Assembly: GCA_963781785.1 (NCBI GenBank)
Contig: CAWAHD010000002.1
Location: 4,092,001-4,156,000 of the forward strand
Length of the DNA: 64,000 nucleotides
Origin: CAWAHD01 sp963781785
GTDB lineage: Bacteria; Planctomycetota; Planctomycetia; Isosphaerales; Isosphaeraceae
Direction: 5' to 3'
Shown: positions 48,468 to 57,584 of the stretch, one piece after another
How positions within the stretch are numbered: position 1 is the stretch's first letter
Layout of the letters: each line of letters begins with the position of its first letter
The notes under the pieces: generated by a model
Databases searched by the model: none
What the model was told of the DNA's origin: nothing
Seen by the model: the letters and a program-made list of their open reading frames with translations, nothing else
Program-made: the position numbers and the translations under genes

Positions 48468-48791
48468 TCAGTAATGAATTGCCAGCCAGATCGTCGGTTG
48501 AGCTGGATTGGTCCACTCGACGCGATGGCGCGTGTGCGCTGGAATATTGATGTACGCACCCGGTAGCATGTCGATGGTTTCCTTTCCTTCGAACGACAGT
48601 TTCGCCGCACCCTGCACAAGCAGCACCCATTCGTGCGACTCCTGGTCGTACCAGAATCCTTCGGGTGAAGCTTGGCCCCAGGAAACGATCCGCTCAATGC
48701 GAAAGGCGGGTGTCGAGAGCAGGGTATGGAGCAGTTCTTCCGGCATGGCGGCCGGGACGTCGGCAAAGAGGCTATTGGTGCCGGCAATCAT
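48468..48791 (-). CDS. Small cupin-domain protein
   Basis: A 107-residue single-domain cupin. The metal-binding motifs are recognisable: S-H-E-W-V-L-L-V-Q-G (first His/Glu set) and P-A-H-T-R-H-R-V (second His set), with the G-x-Y-I-N-I-P strand between. Such proteins are often phosphomannose-isomerase-like or bind small ligands; the specific role is unknown. It stands upstream of the isochorismatase operon on the same strand with 152 bases between, so separate transcription is likely. Confidence 0.9.
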   Translation of the reverse strand: MIAGTNSLFADVPAAMPEELLHTLLSTPAFRIERIVSWGQASPEGFWYDQESHEWVLLVQGAAKLSFEGKETIDMLPGAYINIPAHTRHRVEWTNPAQPTIWLAIHY

Positions 48792-48857
48792 CGTGTCGCT
48801 TTCCTCATCCTCCAGCAGGTTGCCCTTCTTGTCGAGGACTCTACGCTCGAGACCGGG

Positions 48858-49160
48858 TCACGAATGTCGCCGCGGGACCACCTCGCTTCTTATCGTCCAC
48901 AATCCGACGAGGCTGGCACAAGTGGCGACAGCACCGGCACCAGTCCAAAAAAGCCACTGATTGCCATTGGCCTTTCTTAGCAGAGCGAGTACGGCATCGC
49001 GCGTGCGCGTATCGGCCAGCTCCTCTGGCGTGAGGACGGCGTCGAGTTGAAAATGCGGCAGAATTGGGACGATCAGCGATCCGAAAAAGAGCAGGCCGAC
49101 ACGAAGTGTCAGGAGGACACTAAGGCAGATCTGACAGATCACCTTCGGTGAGGCTCGCAT
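48858..49160 (-). CDS. Small membrane protein, unknown function
   Basis: A 100-residue protein with two hydrophobic helices (about 12-35 and 72-92) separated by an acidic, helical loop that includes T-P-E-E-L-A-D-T-R-T-R-D-A-V. No family is recognised. The start is ATG 49160, or the adjacent ATG 49163. It is divergent from the ATPase operon at 49319, so the 155 bases between should hold both promoters. The coding assignment is supported mainly by composition and helix pattern. Confidence 0.6.
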   Translation of the reverse strand: MRASPKVICQICLSVLLTLRVGLLFFGSLIVPILPHFQLDAVLTPEELADTRTRDAVLALLRKANGNQWLFWTGAGAVATCASLVGLWTIRSEVVPRRHS

Positions 49161-49318
49161 CAATCATCTTCCAATGGCTCTTCTTGCCTGTGCATCAAAC
49201 CACGATGATCGTCTATTCTTCCGTCCGTTTCGGGTATGATCACGGTCAGCGCTCGGCTCGTCAATCCACCGGGCCAGATCGCCTCGATTGACGATTTCCC
49301 GGGATGGGACAATTCCGA

Positions 49319-50752
49319 ATGACTCAGGCGTCGGCCCTAACACAACTCGTACCGGCCACGATCCTCGGGGATATCCACAAGACTCTGTCGCCCGAACCTC
49401 TGCTGACGTCGCCCGAAATCCGCGCGTTTTATCAGTCCGGACTCAACAAGGTGCGCGGCGGCGACAAGGTCGACAGTATGGCACTGGACCTCGAGAATTC
49501 ATTGGGGGTCAGTTTCTACAAGGCGTTTCTCATCGGCCATCCGGGCGTCGGCAAGTCAACCGAGTTGACCAGGCTCGTGGAAAAGATGAGCGGGCGCTTC
49601 CGCGCGATCCGGTTTCGAGTCACGGAAGATCTCGACCCAGGTAGCTTCAAGCCGTTCGACATCCTGCTCCTGATGATGGTCAAGGTTGTGGAGGAGACGC
49701 GGAAGCCTGTGAACGAAGGAGGCGCGCGCATGTCTCCGTCCGATGGTCTGCTTCAGACGGTTGTCGATTGGTTCGCCAATGAGGAGACAACGACCACCTG
49801 GAGCTCAAAGACCGGCGTTGAGACGTCGGCGGGTATTGGCACTCAATCTGGTTCTCTCTGGCAAAAGGTCCTGGGTCTCTTTGCGAGCATCAAGGGCGAG
49901 ATCAAATACGCTTCCGACCGCACGACCAAAATCATCGACTATCGGCTACAGCGCGTCTCGGCTTTGATCGACATGATTAACAAACTCCTGAACGAGTGCA
50001 ACAACCTGCTCCGTGAAGCCACGGGTTGCGAATGGCTTTTTATCGGGGAGCAGTTCGATCGGCCGGGAATTCCGGTTAATCTGGTCGAAGACTTCTTCTT
50101 GAACTACGCGAACATCGTCAAAGATCTCCAAACACATGTGATTTTCACAATTCCCATCGGCCTGGTGTATTCCGAACGGGCCACGCAGTTGCCTTGTCCC
50201 AGTGAGCGAATTCACATCGTTCCGGACACACCGGTCTTCGACTGCGACCACCGTCAATCCAGGGATGGTCGCGCCGCCCTGCGAGAGATCCTCGAGGCGA
50301 GGGTCTCGGCAGAGCTGTTCGAACGGAATCAGATGAAACGGGTGATCGTGGCCTCAGGAGGAAACCCACGCGACCTGTTCACCCTGGTAGGACAATCGGC
50401 CAAGTCAGCGATCCTGCGCCGCTCGGCGAAATACAAGATCGCCAAGACGGACGTCGATCGCGCGATCGCTGAGCTACGCACCGACTACGAACGGAAGCTC
50501 GGGATCGGCCCGTATGACGTCGAGAAGCTGACTTACGCTGAGAAGGCGGCTCGACTCGTCGACATTTACAATCAGAAACCCGACGCCAGGATCCCCGATC
50601 CTGTGCTTTATTCATTATTGAATGCTCGGGCTGTCCTTGAGTTCGATGGCCAGCGCTGGTTTGGCGTGCATCCTCTGGTTGTGGACATCCTCAAGGTGCA
50701 GGGCAGACTCACCGCACCGGAGGGAGCGAAGGTACCTGGTGGCACGGACTGA
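49319..50752 (+). CDS. P-loop NTPase (AAA/STAND-like), first gene of an ATPase-TPR operon
   Basis: A 477-residue ATPase. A short N-terminal region with F-Y-Q-S-G-L-N-K-V-R precedes Walker A G-H-P-G-V-G-K-S-T (73-81, Lys 79) with the family's typical T-E-L-T-R-L behind it. The Walker B-like strand is C-E-W-L-F-I-G-E-Q-F-D-R near 240, where glutamate replaces the expected aspartate pair. A sensor-like S-G-G-N-P-R-D-L-F motif lies near 355, and a winged-helix-like end (L-N-A-R-A-V-L-E-F-D-G-Q-R-W) follows. No DNA-cutting or other effector domain is visible. ATG 49319 is taken as start; ATG 49304 in frame is equally possible. It overlaps the TPR gene by 14 bases, so the two products are likely partners. 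Confidence 0.85.
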   Translation: MTQASALTQLVPATILGDIHKTLSPEPLLTSPEIRAFYQSGLNKVRGGDKVDSMALDLENSLGVSFYKAFLIGHPGVGKSTELTRLVEKMSGRFRAIRFRVTEDLDPGSFKPFDILLLMMVKVVEETRKPVNEGGARMSPSDGLLQTVVDWFANEETTTTWSSKTGVETSAGIGTQSGSLWQKVLGLFASIKGEIKYASDRTTKIIDYRLQRVSALIDMINKLLNECNNLLREATGCEWLFIGEQFDRPGIPVNLVEDFFLNYANIVKDLQTHVIFTIPIGLVYSERATQLPCPSERIHIVPDTPVFDCDHRQSRDGRAALREILEARVSAELFERNQMKRVIVASGGNPRDLFTLVGQSAKSAILRRSAKYKIAKTDVDRAIAELRTDYERKLGIGPYDVEKLTYAEKAARLVDIYNQKPDARIPDPVLYSLLNARAVLEFDGQRWFGVHPLVVDILKVQGRLTAPEGAKVPGGTD

Positions 50753-52505
50753 TCCGAAGACGACGGAACCCGGCACGATCGCCGACACCGTGGCCCACTT
50801 AGGTGTCTGGGCTCGCCATGCGCCGCGCGGCTTGGCCCGGGTCGAATTCCACTCGGAATACGCCCGGGCCGAGGCAGACCGTCGGCTGGGCGAGACGTTG
50901 CACCAGGAGAATATTCCTTACCATCAGATCAAGCTCCCCGTCCGCCGCAGCCCGTCGGAAGTGGTCCGAACCCTGCGCGAAAGCCTTGCAAGGCTTGAGC
51001 CAGGCGTTGTGTCGATCACGGGCTTCGCGACAGCCTGTCCCGACGATTCGCGCGCCCTATTCCTCGGAGCGCTCAGTCTCAATCGCGAGAATATCGCGGA
51101 GCACAACCTTCGCCAGATCTGGTGGATGACCAGCGGCTTTACCGGTGCGTTCATCCACACCGTGCCCGACCTGGCCTCATGGTTCCTCGTCCGTCTGCGC
51201 CTCAACGAGGAGTTTTCCCCGCCGACAGAAAGTCCCTACAGACTCAAGCCTCCTCGCGACGAGGGACCCGGGTCCAGGTTGGACGAGGGCCTCCGGCGGG
51301 CGGCCAGCCTGGTCGAGAGATTCCGGCGGGCGAAGGAGGCCGGCACCCGGCCGTCGGAACTGATCCAACTGGCGGGCTGGGCCGCCGATGCGATTGTCGA
51401 GGTCGGAGCACCGCGCCAGGCGAGAGAGCTCGCCGATCAACTTGTGGAAGGCGCGATCGGAGTTTTCCAGAACTCGGTCTCCGAGGATCTCTCAAGCCTC
51501 CGGAGCCTGAACAGCCTGGCGCGTCTCTTGTACACGCAGGGTAGAATAAAGGATGCCGAACCAATCATTCAGCGTGTGCTTTCGATCGCCGAGCGCAGCG
51601 ACGGCCAGGATCGTCCTGAAGTCGCCGTCGATCTCAATAACTTGGCTTCATTGCTCCGTGAGCTGACCCGATTTACCGAGGCCGAACCGCTCCTGCGCCG
51701 CGCCCTGGCCATCTGGGAGCAAAACCGCGGTCCAGAACATCCTGACGTGGCATCAGCGCTCAACAACCTGGCCCTGTTGCTCCAGGCGACAGGGCGACTC
51801 GATCAAGCAGAACAGCTCTTACGCCGCGCGCTGGCCATCTGGGAACAGAACGTCGGCCCGGCGCACCCGAGCGTGGCGTCGGCGCTCGACAACCTGGCGG
51901 CGTTGCTTACCGAGACGAACCGGCTCAGCGAGGCCGAGCCGCTTCTTCGCCGCGCCCTGGCGATCGGCGAGGGGACCTATGGCCCCGATCATCCCGACGT
52001 CGCCATCCGACTCAATAATTTGGCGTTAGTGCTTCAGGAAACCGACCGGCTCGATGAAGCCGAGCCGCTCTTTCGCCGGGCGCTGGCGATCGACGAAGAG
52101 AAGAATGGCCCGGATCATCCCAAAGTCGCCATCCGACTAAGCAACCTGGCGGGGTTGCTGCTGGACGCCGGCCGTCTGGATCAGGCCGAGCCACTCCTGC
52201 GCCGGGCGCTCACAATCTCCGAACAGAGCCTGGGCCCGGCGCACCCGATCGTGGCACCGACACTGAACAATCTGGCGGGGTTGCTGCAACACTCATCACG
52301 ACTGGCGGAGGCCGAGCCCTTGTACCGGCGAGCGATGGAAATCCTCCTGATTATCACCCGTTCAACCCGCCGCGAGCATCCCCAACTGCGCATCACTAGA
52401 GAGAACTACGCTGGTCTGCTCGCAGCAATGGGCCAGTCCCCTGAACAAATCCGAGCACGACTCGACGAGATCGGTCGCCCGTTTGGAATGTCGCTTGGTG
52501 ATTGA
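50739..52505 (+). CDS. TPR protein with degenerate P-loop-like N-terminal domain
   Basis: A 588-residue protein. The first 150 or so residues (V-V-S-I-T-G-F-A, then L-N-R-E-N-I near 110 and P-D-L-A-S-W-F near 140) resemble the nucleotide-binding-fold modules that precede repeats in STAND-type proteins, but Walker A is missing. A helical linker (about 180-255) leads to at least six kinesin-light-chain-like TPRs of 42 residues (about 260-560), each built on H-P-x-V-A-x-x-L-N-N-L-A and E-A-E-P-L-L-R-R-A-L-A-I. The near-identical repeats also show at DNA level as 126-base units. GTG 50739 starts it, behind GAAGG and overlapping the ATPase gene; the frame is open to 50622 without support. Inference: the TPRs sense a ligand or partner and the upstream ATPase transduces it. 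Confidence 0.85.
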   Translation: MARTDPKTTEPGTIADTVAHLGVWARHAPRGLARVEFHSEYARAEADRRLGETLHQENIPYHQIKLPVRRSPSEVVRTLRESLARLEPGVVSITGFATACPDDSRALFLGALSLNRENIAEHNLRQIWWMTSGFTGAFIHTVPDLASWFLVRLRLNEEFSPPTESPYRLKPPRDEGPGSRLDEGLRRAASLVERFRRAKEAGTRPSELIQLAGWAADAIVEVGAPRQARELADQLVEGAIGVFQNSVSEDLSSLRSLNSLARLLYTQGRIKDAEPIIQRVLSIAERSDGQDRPEVAVDLNNLASLLRELTRFTEAEPLLRRALAIWEQNRGPEHPDVASALNNLALLLQATGRLDQAEQLLRRALAIWEQNVGPAHPSVASALDNLAALLTETNRLSEAEPLLRRALAIGEGTYGPDHPDVAIRLNNLALVLQETDRLDEAEPLFRRALAIDEEKNGPDHPKVAIRLSNLAGLLLDAGRLDQAEPLLRRALTISEQSLGPAHPIVAPTLNNLAGLLQHSSRLAEAEPLYRRAMEILLIITRSTRREHPQLRITRENYAGLLAAMGQSPEQIRARLDEIGRPFGMSLGD

Positions 52506-52594
52506 TTGATTGACGCAAACGACAGCGATCGATAGCTTTTCCAGAGCGAAGAATCACAACCAATGGTGCCTGTACTCGTGGAACGGAGGCCCCG

Positions 52595-53273
52595 ATGGCA
52601 ACCGAAATCACCGGCGCAGCGAGTCAGCCGAACGTGAAGGCCGCGACCCCGCGCAGACGGTTCCAACTGCTCGACATGATGATCCTGATAGCCGCGACGG
52701 CCGTGGCATGTGGGATCACGGTGTGGATCGATCGCGGGTGGGGCGAAGAGACTGCGTTGTCCGTCGTACCACCGCCGCCCACAATCGATTCTCAGTCGCC
52801 TCCGATCGTCGTCGCGACCAACCAGCAGACCATCGAATTCGTCCTCAACGCGAGTTTCGATCTCATCCTGCTCACGGTGCCGTTCTTTGCAATGTGGACG
52901 CTGGCGCTCATCCCGATCCGTTTGCTCTTGCCGCGGCCAAGATTTCGACGGCTGGCATGCCAGCCAGGGATGAGGGCTGCATGCGCCGTCGGCGTGGCAT
53001 TCTTGTTCTTGCTGGTCCAGCTCGGCATTCTGCTTTTCGTCAATTCGCCCGGCCAGCACTACCCTCGCTGGAATAGTGTGTCGTGGCTGATGTATTCGGT
53101 CGTGCCGACGTTCCCCGGTCTGGCGGTCCTGCTGGCGTGGATGAGCTTGTTCCTTTTTGGGCGCTGGCGCAGAGCCAAGCTGGATTGACCGACTGGGCCG
53201 CCTGCTGGGCGTCTACTGGATCGCGCTCGCAGTCGCAGTCCCGGTGCTGGGCCGCGTTTTGATGACGATGTGA
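52595..53273 (+). CDS. Four-to-five-helix membrane protein, C-terminus frameshifted
   Basis: A protein not assignable to a family. An N-terminal basic segment (P-R-R-R-F-Q-L-L-D-M-M) enters a first helix (about 25-45). Further helices follow at about 85-110, 130-150 and 165-185. The frame as given stops at 53188. The next frame continues with a plausible last helix (V-Y-W-I-A-L-A-V-A-V-P-V-L-G) to a stop at 53271-53273, so one base is probably missing or extra near 53175-53185. The ribosome-binding site GGAGG precedes ATG 52595. It lies 89 bases after the TPR gene on the same strand and could be the membrane component of that cluster; the gap makes this uncertain. Confidence 0.75.
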
Positions 53274-53364
53274 TCTCCGTGGACCGGCAGTCGACACTGC
53301 TCGCCACCGTGCTCGTGCCGCTTTGGGCGGCGCACGAGCTGCACTGTCGAGCACCGCGACTCGC

Positions 53365-54213
53365 TCAGGGCACGACCCGAAAGGCGTCGTTCTTCTTGAA
53401 CACCCGCACAAAGCCGGCTCCCGGTGCGCCCGTGGCGGCAAACTCGATGTGGGCGTCGAGCAGGACACCGACCGGTGCGTCGGCCGCGATGGTGATCTCG
53501 GCCGTGACGGTGTCGCCCTCACGGCTAACTTTCGAGGCCTCGAATGGACCGACCTGCACCCAGCTCGGCACTCCCTCCGGCACACCGCCGCGGGTCGCCG
53601 GGTCGAGTACGAACCGGAGGGTGTGAGTCTTGCCACGCGCAGCGTTGCCGGGAGTCACCGAGCGAATGCCAAATTCCTGGGCGCCCGAGCGATCCGCGTT
53701 GTCGATAATCGCGCCCTTGGCGCTGCGCCTGAGCATGGGGTTGTTGCTCGGCTCCGGAACGCCGGCGTAGCCCCCGATGATATACGGGAACCGACCGGGT
53801 GTGACATGGTAATGGTAACCGCGGGCGGGATCACTGTGGCCGTTGCACACGTCGAGCGCTCTCTCGCCGTTCAGGTCCCTGGCCATTACGCCGGCCGCTT
53901 CATAAGGGCCGTACACCGGGAAGCCGTCAAACGCGAACCCGAGCACCGGTGAGTGGCGCTGGCCATCGTCGGCGAACGGCGACTTCACGCAGCTTGGATA
54001 CTTGTGTAGGTCGCCGGCTTTCCCTCGCGAATATACCATCGCCCGCCGATCGGCTTGAGGCCCACGGCGGATTCGAGAACCGCGGGTGCCGGCGGCTTCG
54101 CGAGCGTTTTCCCCGCAGGCGGTTCATCGGCCCAAGCTGGCGCAGTACCAGACGCTGGCGACGACCAGCGCGGCGATACGCAGACGGTTCAGCTCCACGC
54201 CGCGTTCAGGCAT
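53365..54213 (-). CDS. YHYH-motif protein, N-terminus frameshifted
   Basis: The intact C-terminal 224 residues (54039-53365) contain H-S-P-V-L-G-F-A-F-D-G-F-P-V-Y-G-P-Y and the defining Y-H-Y-H in A-R-G-Y-H-Y-H-V-T, followed by a strand-rich tail ending in F-R-V-V-P. The N-terminus is scattered: a signal peptide coded from ATG 54213 (R-I-A-A-L-V-V-A-S-V-W-Y) sits in one frame, a stretch G-L-K-P-I-G-G-R-W-Y-I in a second, and the rest in the third, implying indels near 54130-54145 and near 54000-54050. YHYH proteins are exported and of unknown function. The EF-hand gene directly upstream is a frequent neighbour in Planctomycetes. Confidence 0.78.
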
Positions 54214-54307
54214 GGCAGGCGCGCTCCATGGAGGTTTAATCGAGATCAAAGCCCTGAGTCGAGAACCACGTCAATGCGCTGACGGCGGACAGAAACGCCG
54301 GGCTCGA

Positions 54308-54985
54308 TCACGGTTGCCTGGGGCGTTGGGGGCGAACGGGCGGTCCCTCCTCATCGTCGGGCTGGCCGCCGCCGGGTGGTTCACCCCGAGCACCGGGACC
54401 GCGACCGCCGGGCCGACCACGACCACCGGGACCGCGCTCGATGAGGTCACGCAATTGTCGGAGCTGACCGGCGGTGAGGATCGACTGAAGCTTCCCCCTG
54501 ACGTCGTTCTCAAGCTCGGCGATCTGTTTGAACTGCCGGTCGGTGAGCGTAAGCTGGTCGCGGACGAACGGCGGGAGCACGTGGCCGATCTGCGGTCGAC
54601 CACGGCCAGGTCCCAGGGGCCGTCTTCCGCCTGGTGGGCTGTCCCGCGGGCCATCGAGACCAACTGGTGGACCGCCCGGACCACCGTCGGGCGGTCGGAG
54701 CTCGGACCGGTCCAGGGTCCCATCGTGGTTGTGATCGAGTGACTTGAGTGCAGCCGAGGCGTTGCGGATCTTCTCGGGGGAAAGCTCACCGTCGCGATTG
54801 GTGTCGAGGGCCGCCATGATGGGTGGACCGGGGGGCCGCGGTCGGTCGTCGCCTGGTCCGCCCTGAACCCCGCGGGCCGGGCGAGGGCCGTTATCGAGGG
54901 GCCCGGGCGTCTGAGCGAGAACCAGCATTGGGGCAAGCACTGCGGCCCCGAAGACGAGCCGGCGCGTGATTCCAGGTACGGTCAT
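54308..54985 (-). CDS. Exported EF-hand protein with Gly/Pro-rich tail
   Basis: A 225-residue secreted protein. A signal peptide (about 8-25) is followed by two calcium-binding EF-hand loops, D-T-N-R-D-G-E-L-S-P-E-K (about 62) and D-H-N-H-D-G-T-L-D-R-S-E (about 82). A helical segment like those of Spy/CpxP-type proteins (L-T-D-R-Q-F-K-Q-I-A-E-L-E, about 145-185) comes next, then a Gly/Arg/Pro-rich tail. The combination suggests a calcium-dependent periplasmic binding protein. ATG 54985 has an AGGGAGA site. The YHYH gene follows 94 bases downstream on the same strand and is likely co-expressed. Confidence 0.85.
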   Translation of the reverse strand: MTVPGITRRLVFGAAVLAPMLVLAQTPGPLDNGPRPARGVQGGPGDDRPRPPGPPIMAALDTNRDGELSPEKIRNASAALKSLDHNHDGTLDRSELRPPDGGPGGPPVGLDGPRDSPPGGRRPLGPGRGRPQIGHVLPPFVRDQLTLTDRQFKQIAELENDVRGKLQSILTAGQLRQLRDLIERGPGGRGRPGGRGPGARGEPPGGGQPDDEEGPPVRPQRPRQP

Positions 54986-55131
54986 GTCTGATTCTCCCTG
55001 CGAAAAGGACCAGGATACCAAATCTCGATTGATTGGTGTGGCTGAGCGCTCTCCCCTGCTCGACGCCTCCGGGACTGATGTATGATTGAGATCTCAAAGG
55101 TCGATCATGCCCGAGACCAGGGAGGCTGTCC

Positions 55132-56034
55132 ATGATTGCGATCGCTCGCCGGTTCGAGTTCGTCGAGGAATCGTACGAAGGGGACATTCCGGCCATCAGT
55201 TGCGACGGGCTGGTGCCGGGGGCGTTCCTCGACCTGACCCACTGGCAGGGCAACAACACTCCCGCTCGATTCAAGGCCGATACGTCGACCGAGATCGCGC
55301 TGAATTTCGTCGCCTCTTCAGCGGCGTCGACCCAGTGGGCAGGCGCCGTGGTGGTCAACAACCATTTTGACACGGACGGTGTCCTTTCGATCTGGACTTT
55401 GCTCGAGCCGGAACAAGCTCTTCGACACCGCGACTTGCTGGTTGCCACGGCCGAGGCGGGGGACTTCGACGAATGGCCGGCCGACGAACGGGGGCTCTGG
55501 CTCGATGCATCGATCCGCGCGATGGGCTCGCTGGCGGCCGACGATGCCGAGGCTTACAGCTCAGTCCTTCCCCAATTGCCGGAGCTGATCGCTTCTCTGG
55601 AAGCGCGCCGCGACCTGTGGGGCCCGGAATGGGACGCGCTCCAGGCGGCTGTCGCGGCCCAGGAATCGGGCGCTCTCCGGTTTGAGTGCTATGGAACGAT
55701 CGGCCTTCTGATCCATGCGCCGAGCCAGCCCGAGGCGCCCGGTCCGCTCCTGGCCCGGTGGTTCCTCCCCGGCGCCACCCGCTATCTCCTATCGTTTGCG
55801 CGTGACGGCGGCCTCTTCGACTACCGCTACGAGCGTCCTCATTACGCCTGGGCTGATACCGTCGTTCGCCTTCCCCTACCTCAACCTGATGCGAGTGCCC
55901 TGGCTGGGTTAATGGGGGACCAGTGGACCGCGGAAGGATTGCCGGGCATGACCGGGATCGTCCGGACTCATCACCCGGTGGCTGAACGCCCGATCGCGGT
56001 GGCCCTACGGCTTGCCGAGCTCGACCCGCACTAG
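55132..56034 (+). CDS. Conserved protein of unknown function with an NHFDTDG motif
   Basis: A 300-residue soluble protein with no signal peptide. The strongest feature is V-V-V-N-N-H-F-D-T-D-G-V-L-S-I-W (about 73-88), whose His-x-Asp-x-Asp arrangement looks like a metal or phosphate site, though I cannot link it to a proven enzyme family. Other notable points are G-A-F-L-D-L-T-H-W-Q-G-N near residue 30 and a C-terminal strand-rich half. ATG 55132 follows GGGAGG. Neighbours (EF-hand gene divergent, small membrane gene convergent) do not suggest a pathway. It may belong to a DUF family described from Planctomycetes. Confidence 0.75.
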   Translation: MIAIARRFEFVEESYEGDIPAISCDGLVPGAFLDLTHWQGNNTPARFKADTSTEIALNFVASSAASTQWAGAVVVNNHFDTDGVLSIWTLLEPEQALRHRDLLVATAEAGDFDEWPADERGLWLDASIRAMGSLAADDAEAYSSVLPQLPELIASLEARRDLWGPEWDALQAAVAAQESGALRFECYGTIGLLIHAPSQPEAPGPLLARWFLPGATRYLLSFARDGGLFDYRYERPHYAWADTVVRLPLPQPDASALAGLMGDQWTAEGLPGMTGIVRTHHPVAERPIAVALRLAELDPH

Positions 56035-56055
56035 AGACCGTGCCGAAGATGATGG

Positions 56056-56367
56056 TCAACCGTTCTCCGACACGCGATCGGGATCAAAGCACGGCGGATC
56101 AGCTTCATCCAAACCCCCCTGCCCGGAGGCTCCCTCTTCACCGTGGAGATGATTGACGCGAGAAACGTGAATGACGTGCTCGACCTTCGGCTCGATCACC
56201 TGCTGGAAGGCCACGAAACAGCTCGCCGCGCTACTCTTTGGCCTCTTGTGCAAGTAATAGAGGTAACCCCGATCCTCCATCCAGAGCGCGAGGCGGTGAA
56301 GCACATAGAGGCCTCCCAGGCCGCCCGCGGCGGCCAGCGTCCAGAAGAGAACAGACCAGGTATTCAC
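56056..56367 (-). CDS. Small single-pass membrane protein
   Basis: A 103-residue protein starting at GTG 56367 behind GGAGGAG. One transmembrane helix (about 5-25) precedes a basic/aromatic juxtamembrane stretch (W-M-E-D-R-G-Y-L-Y-Y-L-H-K-R-P), then S-S-A-A-S-C-F-V-A-F-Q-Q-V-I-E-P, a short pattern I recall from several planctomycete and other bacterial small proteins. The C-terminus is polar. The function is unknown. It converges with the protein at 55132 and diverges from the PH-like gene. Confidence 0.75.
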   Translation of the reverse strand: MNTWSVLFWTLAAAGGLGGLYVLHRLALWMEDRGYLYYLHKRPKSSAASCFVAFQQVIEPKVEHVIHVSRVNHLHGEEGASGQGGLDEADPPCFDPDRVSENG

Positions 56368-56483
56368 GGCTCTCCTCCTCCGTTTGAGTCAGTTGGCACC
56401 GTCTGGAATAGGACAGCAACGAGGATGAGAATTGCCCGAATGCGGGGAAAGACGGGTGTCGGGTGCTCGGAGGGTTGCCTTCG

Positions 56484-57474
56484 ATGGACGGGATGAGCAA
56501 CGAACAATCGCGGGAACATGCCCATCCGGACGCGCCAGCCTTGTTACTGCTGGAGTTGTCAGCCCACGAGAAGGTGATCTGGTCGGGCCGCCCTCGTGTT
56601 CTGAAACGCCTTGTGTTGCAATCGGTACCGAAAGCGTTTTGCGGCCTCGGGTTCATGGCCTTCACGCTACTATGGATGGTCATGGTCATTCGGGGTGGCC
56701 ATAACAACTGGGACAAAGGCCAAGTTGTCCCCCCATTTGCCCGGCACAATGTCCTGATCGCCACGTTTGCCGGGCTGTGGCTGATCCCGCCGGGTCTCTA
56801 TCTTCTCACCTGGCCGTTGCGATCCTGGCGCAGGCTGAAGAACACCTGCTACGCCCTGACCGACCGGCGTGCCATCATCGTCGAGCCGGGTTATCTGCGA
56901 AGAACGAAGACTCGTGAGTATACAGCCCGCTCGCTGCGCCTGATGCGGGTCGAGGAACATGCCGACGGTACCGGCGATGTGGTCTTCGAGTCTGCCTCGA
57001 CCCGGTTCGGGCCGGCGCAAACCGTTGGGTTCCTCGCGATCGACCAGGCTGAGGTTGTCGAGAATCTGGCTCGGAAATTGTTGTTTGCCGTAAAGCCGCA
57101 GCCGACCGGTCTGGGCGGCCAGTTGGCGGAACAGATCGGCCCGGCCGCCACGAACTGCAAATGCTACCGGCTCTCACCGGCAATGAGACTATTCCAGTAC
57201 GTCTTTCTCGGCGCCGGCGTGCTGACAGCCTGTTGTTTTCTGGGAAATCTCGTGCTCTATCTCGCGATTCTGATCATCCGACCGCAATTCATCGTCGATC
57301 GGTTGATTCCACAGCTAGAGCCATTCGGCGCCCTCGGCTTTGCCGGTGCCATCGCCGTAGGACTGGGCTCCTTGCTTGCCTGTCTTGTTGCTGGTCAACC
57401 AGTTTTCCGACTTCACGGACTTCCTGGCCACCGTCAAGCAGTTGAACCCGGCGATCGAGATCAAGGGGTTCTGA
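56484..57474 (+). CDS. Membrane protein with PH-like domain, one frameshift near the end
   Basis: An approximately 330-residue protein. Two N-terminal helices (about 45-70 and 85-110) precede a bacterial PH-type domain recognised by Y-A-L-T-D-R-R-A-I-I-V (about 130-140), and a second pair of helices follows (about 235-260 and 280-305). Near 57390-57400 the frame should change: the natural continuation L-L-V-N-Q-F-S-D-F ends at a stop at 57472-57474, whereas the unshifted frame runs into unlikely sequence to 57575. A single missing or extra base explains it. ATG 56484 has GGAGGG; GTG 56463 is the alternative. Related proteins are membrane-associated and of unknown function. Confidence 0.78.
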
Positions 57475-57584
57475 CCCGGAGTGTGGATCGCAGGTATCTC
57501 GATGGGCGCATGCACCGTGGTGGTTGGATCGATCGATACGGGAATCGTCGATCGCTGCTTCGCCCGCTGGGCTGACGAGAACAT

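Noticed and set aside
51640..52320. Tandem DNA repeats of about 126 bases considered as a CRISPR-like or satellite array
   Set aside because: They are in frame and encode the 42-residue TPR units; there are no spacers.
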